Source of the DNA: Streptomyces sp. NA04227
GTDB taxonomy: Bacteria > Actinomycetota > Actinomycetes > Streptomycetales > Streptomycetaceae
NCBI RefSeq assembly: GCF_013364195.1
Contig: NZ_CP054918.1
Span: 5,569,001 to 5,633,000, forward strand
DNA: 64,000 nt
Reading direction: 5' to 3'
The notes under the pieces: model-generated
Told to the model about the DNA's origin: nothing
Database searches by the model: none
What the model saw: the letters and a program-made list of their open reading frames with translations, nothing else
Position numbers and translations under genes: made by a program
Shown here: positions 34,269-42,815 of the stretch, in pieces
Layout: every line of letters starts with the position of its first letter
Numbering within the stretch: position 1 is the first letter of the stretch

Positions 34269-36437
34269 TCAGACCGTTTCCGCCTCCGCCTCCGCTTCCG
34301 CCCGCTGGGCCGTGCGCGCCGTCACCTCCAGGTCACCGCTCCCCGGCCGGGCATCCCCACCCGCGTCCCCGCGCCAAAGCCGCCCCGGCCACCAGAACAG
34401 CCGCCCGAGGTCGAGCGCCAGCGCCGGTACCAGGACGGTGCGTACCAGGAAGGTGTCGAGCAGCACACCGATGCCGACCAGGACGCCCATCTGCGCCATG
34501 GTGACCAGCGGCAGTCCGGCGAAGACGGCGAAGGTGGCGGCGAGCACGATCCCGGCGGAGGTGATGACGCCGCCGGTGCTGGTCAGTCCCTCCAGTACGC
34601 CGCGCCCGTGGCCCAGGCGCCCTGCCTCCTCCTTGACCCGGTGCATCAGGAAGATGTTGTAGTCGATGCCGAGGGCGACCAGGAACACGAAGCCCATCAG
34701 CGGGATGGACCAGTCCACGCCCGCGAAGCCGAGGGCGTGCTCGAAGAGCAGGTTCGAGGCGCCGAGCGCGGCGAAGTACGACAGGACCACGGTGGCGAGC
34801 AGCAGTACCGGCGCGACGAGGGCACGCAACAGGCCGATCAGGACCAGCAGCACCACCAGGAGGACCACCGGGATGACGGTGCGCAGATCACGGTCGGCGG
34901 CGCGCTGGGTGTCCAGGGTCTGCGCGGTGGTGCCGCCGACCAGGGCCTCGGCCGCGGCCCGGTGCACCGAGGCGCGCAGTGCGTCCACCGTGTCCTTGGC
35001 CGCCCCGCTGTCCGGCTTGTCCTTCAACACCACGGCGTACTGCACGAGTTGGCCGTTCCCGGTGCGCCGCTCCTCCTCGACCCGGGCCACTCCCGCGGTC
35101 CGTGCGGCGGCGGCCTCGACCCGCTCCGCGCTCCCGGCCGGGGTGATCACCTTGGCGGGGTCGGAGGCGCCGGAGGGGTAGTGCGCGGAGAGGCGCTCCT
35201 GGGCGGTGACCGACTCAGGCTCGTCCTGGAACATCTCCGCCTGGTTCAGGCCCATGTCGATACCGAGCGCGCTGACGGCGAGCACACCGGTCACGCCCAC
35301 CGAGGCCAGCCAGGAGCGGCGCGGGCGGCGCGCCACCGCGACGCCGATCCGCGACCAGACGGTGCGCTCCTTGCGGGCCGGGGTGCCGAGCCGCGGCACG
35401 AAGGGCCAGAACACCCAGCGGCCCGCGAGTACGAGCAGTGCGGGCAGCACGGTGACCATCGCGAGGAACCCGCAGATCACGCCGACCGCACCCACCAGGC
35501 CCAGCGAACGCGAGGAGTTGATGTCGGCGAAGGCCAGGCAGGCCAGGCCGACCGCGACGGTTCCCGCGGAGGCGAGTACGGCGGGGCCCGAGCGCAGCAG
35601 CGCGGTGCGCATGGCGGCGTGCCGGTCGGCCTGCCGGTGCAACTCCTCGCGGTAGCGGGCGATGAGCAGCAGCGCGTAGTCGGTGCCGACGCCGAAGACC
35701 AGGACCATCAGCACGCCCGCCGACTGCGGATCGACCGGCAGTCCCGCGTACTCGGCGAGCAGATAGGTCGTCGCCTGGGTGAGCACGGCGGCCAGGCCGA
35801 CCGCCAGCAGCGGGAACAGCCAGAGCACCGGGCTGCGGTAGGTGAGCAGCAGCAGTACGGCGACGACCAGGACGGTGGCCATCATCAGGGTCGCGTCGAG
35901 GGTGTCGAAGACGGCGACCTGGTCGGTGAGGGATCCGGCGGGACCGCCCACCTCGACGGCCGCGCCCGGCGGCGCGTGCGCGTCGGCGATGTCGCGCAAC
36001 TTCCCCACCGCGTCGGTGACTCCGTCCTCCGCGTTCAGCGGGACGACGGTCATTAGGGCCGCGCCGTCCCGTGCGGCCACCGGTCCGGTCACCCGCTCGC
36101 CCTCGGCGGCGTGCCGCTGGAAGGCGGCCCGGTCGGCGTCGGCCTTCGCGCGGAGCGTGGCGAAGTCGGCGCGCTCGCCGTCCGAGGGCGCCTCCGAGGT
36201 GTAGACGACGACGGCGGGCATCAGCTCGTCGCGACGGAACTTCTCCAGTTCCGTGTTGACCTGCGCCGACTCGGCGCCCCGCGGCAGAAACGCGTTGGGG
36301 CCGCTGTCCTCCACGTCGCCCAGCTTTCCGGCCAGCGGGCCGAGGGCGACCGCGGCGATCAGCCAGGCGGCGAGGACGATCCATTTGGCACGCCGCCCGC
36401 CGGGGGCGATACAGAGCCGCTTGATCCAAGCGGACAT
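34269..36437 (-). CDS. MMPL/RND-superfamily membrane transporter
   Basis: 722 aa with the duplicated pattern of one helix, a large outside domain, then five helices. Twelve membrane spans are plausible. MMPL hallmarks are the Gly-x-x-Asp-Tyr motif in helix 4 (VFGVGTDYALLLIARYREEL) and its second-half equivalent (VFLVALGIDYNIFLMHRVKEEA). These supply the proton-relay Asp residues. Actinomycete MMPL proteins export lipids or siderophore-like products. ATG 36437 follows GAAGGAG. No lipid or NRPS gene lies nearby, so cargo is unknown. Confidence 0.9.
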   Translation of the reverse strand: MSAWIKRLCIAPGGRRAKWIVLAAWLIAAVALGPLAGKLGDVEDSGPNAFLPRGAESAQVNTELEKFRRDELMPAVVVYTSEAPSDGERADFATLRAKADADRAAFQRHAAEGERVTGPVAARDGAALMTVVPLNAEDGVTDAVGKLRDIADAHAPPGAAVEVGGPAGSLTDQVAVFDTLDATLMMATVLVVAVLLLLTYRSPVLWLFPLLAVGLAAVLTQATTYLLAEYAGLPVDPQSAGVLMVLVFGVGTDYALLLIARYREELHRQADRHAAMRTALLRSGPAVLASAGTVAVGLACLAFADINSSRSLGLVGAVGVICGFLAMVTVLPALLVLAGRWVFWPFVPRLGTPARKERTVWSRIGVAVARRPRRSWLASVGVTGVLAVSALGIDMGLNQAEMFQDEPESVTAQERLSAHYPSGASDPAKVITPAGSAERVEAAAARTAGVARVEEERRTGNGQLVQYAVVLKDKPDSGAAKDTVDALRASVHRAAAEALVGGTTAQTLDTQRAADRDLRTVIPVVLLVVLLVLIGLLRALVAPVLLLATVVLSYFAALGASNLLFEHALGFAGVDWSIPLMGFVFLVALGIDYNIFLMHRVKEEAGRLGHGRGVLEGLTSTGGVITSAGIVLAATFAVFAGLPLVTMAQMGVLVGIGVLLDTFLVRTVLVPALALDLGRLFWWPGRLWRGDAGGDARPGSGDLEVTARTAQRAEAEAEAETV

Positions 36438-36507
36438 GGGTGTTCTCCTTCAGAGGGAAGTGGGGTTGCTGCGAGGGCTCGCGGTTCTTGCTTCCGTCCG
36501 TACCGGC

Positions 36508-36639
36508 CGGGGTTGCCGCCCCGCCCGTACAAGTGGGCTGCGGCCGGAGGTTGCCGCCTCCGGCCGTACGCCGTACGCCGTACTCCGGCCCGCCGCCAGG
36601 TGAAGTCGCCGCCGTGGCCGGGGAGTTGCCGCTCCCCGG
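36508..36639. repeat. Three hairpins with the same TTGCCG loop
   Basis: CGGGG-TTGCCG-CCCCG (36508-36523), CGGCCGGAGG-TTGCCG-CCTCCGGCCG (36541-36566) and CCGGGGAG-TTGCCG-CTCCCCGG (36618-36639). They lie in the 296-bp gap between the MMPL start and the coiled-coil protein's end (both minus-strand). At least one can serve as terminator for the upstream operon; the identical loops are unexplained. Confidence 0.7.
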
Positions 36640-36733
36640 ACGGCCCGTCACGGGCGCTGGGATCCGGTCCCGGTGCGCGCGGCACCGGTCGTCTTCGGTG
36701 CGCCGGGCACCGGTGGTGGTCCTTCGGGGAGGG

Positions 36734-37006
36734 CTAGTCGATCTCGCGCATCATCTTCTCCATCGAGGCGATCGACTGCCGCGCCTGGGCGAGTTCGTCC
36801 AGCGAGCGCCGCTGGATCTCGACGTTGTCCTCAAGCAGCTGTGCGTACTTCAGCGCGAGCTGCTTGTACTGCTCCTCGCGCGCCGCCAGCATCCGTGCCC
36901 GCCAGGTCGCGGCGATCTGCCAGACGACCACGATGAGGAAGAGGAAGAAACCGCCCGCCCCCGCCACTCCCACCCATTGCTCGCCCGCCCAATCCTCGCC
37001 GTTCAT
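36734..37006 (-). CDS. Single-span coiled-coil membrane protein, 90 aa
   Basis: One hydrophobic helix (VGVAGAGGFFLFLIVVVWQIAA) is followed by a coiled coil (ARMLAAREEQYKQLALKYAQLLEDNVEIQRRSLDELAQARQSIASMEKMMREID) that is probably cytoplasmic. ATG 37006 overlaps the stop of the ArsR-type regulator by 4 bp, so the two are translationally coupled and coregulated. No enzymatic motif; it may be a scaffold or sensor partner. Function unknown. Confidence 0.85.
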   Translation of the reverse strand: MNGEDWAGEQWVGVAGAGGFFLFLIVVVWQIAATWRARMLAAREEQYKQLALKYAQLLEDNVEIQRRSLDELAQARQSIASMEKMMREID

Positions 37007-37389
37007 GGCGTCCTCTCCTTCTGCGTCTCCTGGGCGTCCTGTGTGCCCTGGGAGTCCTGCGTCTTGGTGTCCTCGCCGAGCGTGGCGGCCGCGCGGGTGA
37101 GTGTCTCGGGGGTCAACAGGTAGGCGAACGGCGTGAGTTCGAAGAACTTCATCGCCTTGCCGTCCTCGGACAGCTCCAGCGAGCCGGTGACCAGACCGGC
37201 CGCCTCCAGCCGTTGCAGGTGCATGTGCAGCAGCGGCCGTCCCATACCGATCTCGCGGGCCAGCGCGCTGACGTAGTTCCGCCCTCCGGCCAGCGCCGCG
37301 ACGATCCGCATCCGGTGCGGGTTGCCGAGCGCGTTCAGGACCTTCAGGAGCTGGTCCCCGGTCACGGGCGGGTCCGCCTTCCGTGCCAT
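37003..37389 (-). CDS. ArsR-type winged-helix transcriptional regulator
   Basis: 128 aa. Winged-helix DNA-binding domain LLKVLNALGNPHRMRIVAALAGGRNYVSALAREIGMGRPLLHMHLQRLEAAGLV with the wing at GSLELSEDGKAMKFFELT. No cysteine is present, so metal sensing through classic ArsR Cys sites is excluded. The C-terminal tail is Gln/Thr-rich. ATG 37389 has AGGGGG about 5 nt upstream. Two 24-bp operator-like repeats overlie its own promoter, arguing for autorepression. It is the first gene of an operon with the coiled-coil membrane protein. Confidence 0.88.
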   Translation of the reverse strand: MARKADPPVTGDQLLKVLNALGNPHRMRIVAALAGGRNYVSALAREIGMGRPLLHMHLQRLEAAGLVTGSLELSEDGKAMKFFELTPFAYLLTPETLTRAAATLGEDTKTQDSQGTQDAQETQKERTP

Positions 37390-37409
37390 CGCCGCCCCCT
37401 GTCCGCCGT

Positions 37410-37466
37410 ACCTGTCACTCAAACCTGACAGGTGTCGCGGATACCTGTCAAAGAAAACTGACACAT
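37410..37466 (-). promoter_or_regulatory. Twin operators over the promoter of the ArsR-type operon
   Basis: Site 1 (37410-37433) is ACCTGTCA-N8-TGACAGGT, perfectly symmetric; site 2 (37443-37466) is ACCTGTCA-N8-TGACACAT. They repeat every 33 bp, three helical turns. On the minus strand TTGACA (37451-37446) lies in site 2 and, after 17 bp, TCAGGT (37428-37423) in site 1, so binding would block both promoter elements. Confidence 0.75.
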
Positions 37467-37653
37467 GTCCGGGAGATCTGGGGGATGTCTCAGGGGCGGA
37501 GGGGGGAACTCTCGGGGTTCGGCCCCGGGGCGGTTGTCCTCGGCTCTGCCGCCACCCCCGGGTCCTTGTCCCTGCCGCCGCCCTCCCGGGTGTCCTTGGC
37601 CACAGGGCGCGGTCGCGGCGTCGCTCGCCCGGCCGCGTGCGGCGCCGCTCGTC

Positions 37654-37659
37654 TAGGCT
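37654..37659 (+). promoter_or_regulatory. -10 element of a leaderless promoter for the SUFU-like gene
   Basis: TAGGCT ends 6 nt before ATG 37666; no ribosome site is present. Confidence 0.5.
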
Positions 37660-37665
37660 CGCCGC

Positions 37666-38262
37666 ATGTCTGACGTACTTGCCCTGGTCGAGGCCCGGTT
37701 GCACACCGTGCTCGGTGAGCCGGAGGCGCGGGCCGCCGTGACCTTCCTCGGTACGGACCGGATCGAGGTGCTGCGCTTCACGGACCCGGCCGACGGCGGC
37801 ATCGTCCGGTACGCCACCCTCGGCATGTCCGCCCAGCCGATGGCCGACCCCACCGCGGCGCTCGCCGACCCGGTGAAGGGGCCGCGCGCCGAACTGGTGC
37901 TCTCGGTACGCGCGGGCCGGGCGGACACCGACAAGGTGCTGCGCCCGCTCGCGGTGCTCGCCGCCTCCCCGCAGGTCGAGGGTGTGGTGGTGGCCCCCGG
38001 TGCCTCGCTCGACGTGGGTGAACCGCTGTGGCCCGGGGCCCCGTTCACCTCGGTACTGGTCGGCGAGCCGGGCGGTCTGGTCGAGGACGTGGAGCCGGTG
38101 ACCGAGGGCATGGACCCGGTGCGCATCCTGCCGCTGCTGCCGATGACCCCGAACGAGGCGGCCTGGAAGCGGGTGCATGGCGCCGAGGCACTCCAGGAGC
38201 GCTGGCTGCAGCACGGCACCGATCTCCGCGATCCGCTGCGTGCCTCCGTGCGGCTCGACTGA
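37666..38262 (+). CDS. SUFU (suppressor of fused)-domain protein
   Basis: 198 aa. The sequence GGIVRYATLGMSAQPM, GPRAELVLSVRAG, and TSVLVGEPGGLVEDVEPV, PVRILPLLPMTPNEAAWKRVHGAEALQERW fits the bacterial SUFU-like domain. It is soluble and alone in its transcript. Bacterial members are often found as immunity or unknown proteins; no toxin gene lies here, so the function remains open. Confidence 0.78.
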   Translation: MSDVLALVEARLHTVLGEPEARAAVTFLGTDRIEVLRFTDPADGGIVRYATLGMSAQPMADPTAALADPVKGPRAELVLSVRAGRADTDKVLRPLAVLAASPQVEGVVVAPGASLDVGEPLWPGAPFTSVLVGEPGGLVEDVEPVTEGMDPVRILPLLPMTPNEAAWKRVHGAEALQERWLQHGTDLRDPLRASVRLD

Positions 38263-38427
38263 CGCGCAATTCGGTCAGATGGTGAGCCCAAGTAGTCACG
38301 TACGAACCGGTGTGCGCACATATTGACTTAGCGGCTCTAACTAATGCACGAGGCATGCAAATCTCCGGGTGTAGCGGCCGTCCGGACGGGTGATCGTCCT
38401 TGACGCGGCGAGTACCGGGGAGGACCG

Positions 38428-39078
38428 TTGGGTCTCATGAGGGGCGAACCCAGTTGCCCGAAGTGCGGTGGCCGGGTCAGGGCTCCCGGTCTCTTTGCCG
38501 ATTCCTGGCAATGTGATGTGCACGGCACCGTGCATCCGCTGCAGCCCGTGATCCCGCCCAGTGTCGAGGGCCTCGGCGTCGTGGTGCACCGAGCGCGGGT
38601 GCCGGTGTGGATGCCCTGGCCGCTCCCGGTCGGCTGGCTGTTCACCGGAGTCGCCTATGCCGGTGACGATCGCAGCGGGGGCCGTGCGACGGCGGTGGCC
38701 TGTTCGGGGCCCGGCCCGCTCGGCGGCATCGGTGAGCTGGTCCTGGTGGCCGAGGAACTCGGTGTCGGCCTCGGCGCGCGCTACGCCGGTCTCGACGGCC
38801 CGGACCCCGGTCCCTATCTGAACGTGGAGAAGCCCCCGCAGGTCAAGATGCTCGCCGCCGGACGCCCGACACCGCTGTGGCACGTGGGCGACGCCCCACC
38901 GGACCGTGCCGTCTTCGCCGGGGAGGCGATGGGGCTGTGGCTGTGGGCGGTGGTCTGGCCCGAGCAGTCCGGGCTGCTGATGTACGACGAACTCGTCCTG
39001 ACCGACCTGCGCGACGCGGGCGCCGAAGTGGACCTGCTGCCCTGCGGGGCGCTGACGCCGCGCATCCTCTCGCCCTGA
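38428..39078 (+). CDS. DUF6758-like protein with N-terminal zinc-ribbon Cys pair
   Basis: 216 aa. Near the N-terminus CPKCGGRV and a later Cys/His pair (SWQCDVHGTVH) suggest a zinc ribbon. The rest contains PPSVEGLGVVVHRARVPVWMPWPLPVGWLFTGVA and the acidic PGPYLNVEKPPQVKM region conserved in streptomycetes. TTG 38428 is 4 nt after GGAGG; ATG 38437 is 13 nt away; either may be used. Function unknown. Confidence 0.78.
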   Translation: MGLMRGEPSCPKCGGRVRAPGLFADSWQCDVHGTVHPLQPVIPPSVEGLGVVVHRARVPVWMPWPLPVGWLFTGVAYAGDDRSGGRATAVACSGPGPLGGIGELVLVAEELGVGLGARYAGLDGPDPGPYLNVEKPPQVKMLAAGRPTPLWHVGDAPPDRAVFAGEAMGLWLWAVVWPEQSGLLMYDELVLTDLRDAGAEVDLLPCGALTPRILSP

Positions 39079-39087
39079 GTCGACGCC

Positions 39088-39127
39088 ACGACCTCGTCTC
39101 GTGCGGAACGACCTCCTCTCGTACGGA
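39088..39127. repeat. 20-bp tandem duplication
   Basis: ACGACCTCGTCTCGTGCGGA then ACGACCTCCTCTCGTACGGA, two mismatches, 10 bp after the stop of the zinc-ribbon gene. Confidence 0.8.
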
Positions 39128-39334
39128 ACGGCCCTGCGCCGCCTCGTCCGGAACCTGCGCCGCCGCTCTGCGTCCGTCGGGCGGGCGTGCACGCGGGGAG
39201 TGCGCGCGGGAGTGCGCTCGGGAGCGTGACCCGGCGGGCAGTGGGGGAGCGCACACCGGATCCCGGCCCGGCAGCGGTCATGGCCCCGTTATCCTGAAGC
39301 GTCCCTTCCGTCCCGCAGAGCTGGAGCGAGCGTC

Positions 39335-40201
39335 GTGCGTATCGACCTGCACACCCACTCCACCGCCTCGGACGGTACGGACAGCCCGGCCGAACTGGTC
39401 CGTACGGCGGCCGCCGAGGGGCTCGACGTCATCGCCCTGACCGACCACGACTCCACCCGCGGCCACGCCGAGGCGATCGCGGCCCTGCCCGAGGGGCTCA
39501 CCCTGGTCACCGGCGCCGAACTCTCCTGCCGCCTGGACGGCGTGGGCCTGCACATGCTCGCGTACCTCTTCGACGCCCGGGAGCCCGAACTCCTCGCCCG
39601 CCGCGAACTGGTCCGCGACGACCGCGTCCCGCGCGCCCAGGGCATGATCGCCAAGCTTCGCGAACTCGGCGTCCCCGTCACCTGGGAACAGGTCGCGCGG
39701 ATCGCGGGCGCGGGTTCGGTCGGCAGGCCGCACATCGCCGAGGCGCTCGTCGAGCTGGGCGTGGTGCCCACCGTCTCCGACGCGTTCACGCCGCAGTGGC
39801 TCGCCGACGGCGGCCGGGCGTACGTCGAGAAGTACGAACTCGATCCCTTCGAGGCCATCCGTCTGGTCAAGGCCGCGGGCGGGGTGACCGTCTTCGCGCA
39901 CCCGGCCGCGGTCAAGCGCGGACAGGTCGTGCCCGAGAAGGCCATCGCCGCACTCGCCGAGGCCGGTCTGGACGGCATCGAGACCGACCACATGGACCAC
40001 GAGCCCGCCACCCAGGCCCGCCTGCGCGCGCTCGCCGCCGAACTCGGCCTCCTCGCCACCGGCTCCAGCGACTACCACGGCAGCCGCAAGACCTGCCGAC
40101 TCGGCGACTACACCACCGACCCCGAGGTCTACGGCGAGATCACCCGCCGCGCCACGGGCGCCTTCCCGGTCCCCGGCACGGGTGGACCCGTGAACGTCTG
40201 A
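39335..40201 (+). CDS. PHP-domain metal-dependent phosphoesterase
   Basis: 288 aa. PHP motifs: DLHTHSTASDG (motif I), ALTDHDST (II), TGAELSC (III), DHMDHEPATQARL and LLATGSSDYHGSRK (IV). These ligate a trinuclear metal centre that hydrolyses phosphoester bonds; relatives include YciV/RNase AM, which acts on 3',5'-bisphosphonucleotides. GTG 39335 has GGAGCGAG upstream and TATCCT (39290-39295) is a possible -10. No partner gene identifies the substrate. Confidence 0.9.
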   Translation: MRIDLHTHSTASDGTDSPAELVRTAAAEGLDVIALTDHDSTRGHAEAIAALPEGLTLVTGAELSCRLDGVGLHMLAYLFDAREPELLARRELVRDDRVPRAQGMIAKLRELGVPVTWEQVARIAGAGSVGRPHIAEALVELGVVPTVSDAFTPQWLADGGRAYVEKYELDPFEAIRLVKAAGGVTVFAHPAAVKRGQVVPEKAIAALAEAGLDGIETDHMDHEPATQARLRALAAELGLLATGSSDYHGSRKTCRLGDYTTDPEVYGEITRRATGAFPVPGTGGPVNV

Positions 40202-40616
40202 CCGCTCGGAGCGGCGGACTCGGGCGCTTACGGACCTGATCGCAGGGTCCTGTCGCGCGCGGCGGCCGGTTGGTGAACAGGTAGGTCAACTGCGCCTCGG
40301 CGCATGCCACTTCGCGCCGTCCGGGGCCTGACCTCCGACCCGTCGCTCGTGGCCCCTAGCCCGTCGCGTGTCGCCTGCCCGTCACGACCGGCTCGGTCCC
40401 GCGCCCGCCCTGTCGTCCGTCCCTCCATCAGTGCGTACGTACGAGATGTCGCGCTCCCCGTCTGTGCTCGGCGTGGCCCCCGCCACCGGCCGCAGCCACC
40501 CGACATTTCCCACCAACAACTGTTACCGCCCCCCCGCTCAACTCCCGCTCGGTAACCGCCCAAGCCGCCCGAGCCGCCCACCTTCCCGCCGCCCAACCGC
40601 TCCGCGAGGCCCTCCC
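40202..40616. other. Intergenic gap, 415 bp
   Basis: Between PHP and MarC, both plus-strand. A weak stem GGACC / GGTCC (40232-40250) and a CGTACGTACG palindrome (40434-40443) are the only notable patterns. Nothing here resembles a gene. Confidence 0.4.
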
Positions 40617-41225
40617 GTGTTCGACGTCGCCGTATTCGCTTCTCTCTTCGTCACCCTGTTCGTGATCATGGACCCGCCCGGCATCACGCCGATCTTCCTG
40701 GGTCTGACCTCCGGCCGGCCCGTCAAGGTGCAGCGGCGGATGGCCTTCCAGGCCGTCTGCGTGGCCTTCGGTGTGATCACCGTCTTCGGTCTGCTCGGCC
40801 ACCACATCCTGGACTATCTGCATGTCTCGGTTCCGGCGCTGATGATCGCGGGCGGACTGCTGCTCCTGCTCGTCGCCCTCGACCTGCTCACCGGCAAGAC
40901 GGACGAGCCGAAGCAGACCAAGGACGTCAATGTGGCGCTGGTGCCGCTGGGTATGCCGTTGCTCGCCGGTCCGGGTGCGATCGTCTCGGTGATCCTGGCC
41001 GTGCAGGACGCGAACGGCTTCGGCGGACAGCTCGCGGTCTGGGCCGCGATCCTGCTGATCCATGTGGTGCTGTGGCTGGTGATGCGCTACTCGCTGCTCA
41101 TCATCCGCGTCATCCGGGACGGCGGTGTGGTCCTGGTGACCAGGCTCGCGGGCATGATGCTGTCCGCCATCGCCGTGCAGCAGATCATCAACGGCGTCAC
41201 CCAGGTGATCCAGGGCGGCGCCTGA
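40617..41225 (+). CDS. MarC/UPF0056-family integral membrane protein
   Basis: 202 aa with six hydrophobic helices. The hallmark FVIMDPPGITPIFLGLT is at the N-terminus, and GMPLLAGPGAIVSVIL is the second conserved motif; AVQQIINGVTQ ends the family pattern. GTG 40617 has GCGAGG upstream. MarC proteins were once linked to multiple antibiotic resistance, but this is not supported; role unknown. A strong terminator follows. Confidence 0.92.
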   Translation: MFDVAVFASLFVTLFVIMDPPGITPIFLGLTSGRPVKVQRRMAFQAVCVAFGVITVFGLLGHHILDYLHVSVPALMIAGGLLLLLVALDLLTGKTDEPKQTKDVNVALVPLGMPLLAGPGAIVSVILAVQDANGFGGQLAVWAAILLIHVVLWLVMRYSLLIIRVIRDGGVVLVTRLAGMMLSAIAVQQIINGVTQVIQGGA

Positions 41226-41250
41226 GCAGAACCCGCCCTCCCGTCACCGC

Positions 41251-41288
41251 GAAGCCCCCGCTCGCGCCGTCTGGCGAGCGGGGGCTTC
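41251..41288 (+). terminator. Terminator after the MarC gene
   Basis: Perfect 15-bp stem GAAGCCCCCGCTCGC / GCGAGCGGGGGCTTC, 8-nt loop, between convergent genes. Confidence 0.88.
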
Positions 41289-41328
41289 GGATGCGGTGGC
41301 TGCCGAAGCGGGCAGCGCGGGCCTGCCG

Positions 41329-41475
41329 TTACGAGGCGGCCTCGGCGGGGCGAATGTAGAGCCGCTGCCCGATGGCGGCGGCCTGTTGCACGATCCGGTT
41401 GACCGACGTGGCGTCCACAACGGTGCTGTCGATGGCGGCACCGGTTTCGTCGAGGCGCATGATCTCGAAGCGCAA
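41329..41475 (-). CDS. Small conserved protein, 48 aa, divergent from the NYN gene
   Basis: Start TTG 41475 (MRFEIMRLDETGAAIDSTVVDATSVNR, then IVQQAAAIGQRLYIRPAEAAS); GAAGGGG lies 6-8 nt upstream, whereas ATG 41460 has none. The compact hydrophobic alternation and Arg/Tyr end look like a real microprotein. I believe similar proteins occur in other streptomycetes. Too short for a domain assignment; function unknown. Confidence 0.72.
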   Translation of the reverse strand: MRFEIMRLDETGAAIDSTVVDATSVNRIVQQAAAIGQRLYIRPAEAAS

Positions 41476-41782
41476 AGGCTTCCCCTTCCTCGGTTGATCC
41501 TCCTGGCGGAGAACTGCTGACGCGGGAGGAAGAGTCTCCTCCCGCGCGTGGTGCGAGGCGGTTTCCCGCCCGTGAAGAGTCGATTGCACGGGCCCCCGGC
41601 CCGCGCCGTCACCGTGTTCAACCATGTGCCCGGGCCGATCATTCCCTACACTAAAGAAAATTTTCGCGTATCTAATTACTGACGCCAGGTGCCCCTCGGT
41701 GGCGTGCCTCGCGACCGATGTCACAAGGCCGGACGGTGGGCAGCTTGTGTCCGGTCGGCGTACGCCCGGACAATGGGGCGCA

Positions 41783-42688
41783 ATGAACGACGACACCCGG
41801 CCCGACGAAGCAGTGCTCGCCCGGCTCGAACGCACCAACGAGCTGCTGCAGCGCATGCTCGCCGAGGTGGCCAAGACCCCGTCCACCCACGCGATCTTCG
41901 TGGACGCCGGTTATCTCTACGCCGCCACCGGACGCCTCGTCGCGGGTACGGAGGACCGCCGCTCCTTCGACCTCGACGCCGAAGGGCTCATCGACGCGCT
42001 GATCGACAGAGCGCGCATGATCTTCGCCGACAGCAGGCTGCTGCGCGTGTACTGGTACGACGGCGCCCGCCGCCGTATCCACACCGCCGAGCAGCAGTCG
42101 ATCGCCGAACTGCCCGACGTCAAGGTCCGCCTCGGCAACCTCAACGCCAACAACCAGCAGAAGGGCGTCGACTCGCTCATCCGCACCGACCTCGAATCGC
42201 TCGCCCGGCACCGCGCGATCAGCGATGCCGCCCTGATCGGCGGCGACGAGGACCTGGTCTCGGCGGTGGAGGCGGCGCAGGGCTACGGCGCGCGGGTGCA
42301 CCTGTGGGGCATCGAGGCGCCCGAGGGCCGCAATCAGGCGGAGCCGCTGCTGTGGGAGGTCGACAGCCAGCGCACCTTCGACCTCAACTTCTTCAAGCCG
42401 TACGTCACCCGCCGCACCCTGAGCGTCCCCGAGGTCTCGGCGGGGCAGCGGCCCACGCGCGAGGACGTCCGGTTCGTCGGCGCCCAGATCGCCGCCCGCT
42501 GGCTGGCCTCCCGCGGCCGCGAGTCCCTCTCGGAACTCCTGCCCGGCCACCCCTATCTGCCGGGCTCGGTGGACCAGGACCTCCTCGTCGAGGCGGAGGG
42601 CCTGCTCCAGTACTCGCTGCGCGGCCAGTCCGACCTGCGGCGCTCGCTGCGCGACGGCTTCTGGGAGCACGTACAGGCGCAGTACTGA
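41783..42688 (+). CDS. NYN-domain (PIN-like) putative ribonuclease
   Basis: 301 aa. The NYN/LabA-like fold shows AIFVDAGYLYAA (first Asp), KGVDSLIRTDLESLA (second acidic), AALIGGDEDLVSAVEAAQGYGARVHLWG (third, with GGDxD). A C-terminal helical domain (FVGAQIAARWLASRGRESLSELL...) is added. These Asp residues bind Mg2+ for RNA cleavage in relatives. ATG 41783 gives a protein start MNDDTRPDE; GACAAT lies 8 nt upstream of it. Confidence 0.85.
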   Translation: MNDDTRPDEAVLARLERTNELLQRMLAEVAKTPSTHAIFVDAGYLYAATGRLVAGTEDRRSFDLDAEGLIDALIDRARMIFADSRLLRVYWYDGARRRIHTAEQQSIAELPDVKVRLGNLNANNQQKGVDSLIRTDLESLARHRAISDAALIGGDEDLVSAVEAAQGYGARVHLWGIEAPEGRNQAEPLLWEVDSQRTFDLNFFKPYVTRRTLSVPEVSAGQRPTREDVRFVGAQIAARWLASRGRESLSELLPGHPYLPGSVDQDLLVEAEGLLQYSLRGQSDLRRSLRDGFWEHVQAQY

Positions 42689-42815
42689 CGTCGGCTCGAC
42701 TGAGTACCCGCACCCAAGACCCCCGCCGGGCATCCCCGTACCTCTGCTCAGGCGGCGGGCGTGATCACCACGCAGGATGGGTGGGACACCGACCCCGTCC
42801 CGGAGGCCGCGCCCC

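Noticed and set aside
33480..36056. 858-codon plus-strand frame
   Set aside because: Covers the antisense of the MMPL gene and a non-coding gap; the translation is His/Gln/Gly-rich noise.
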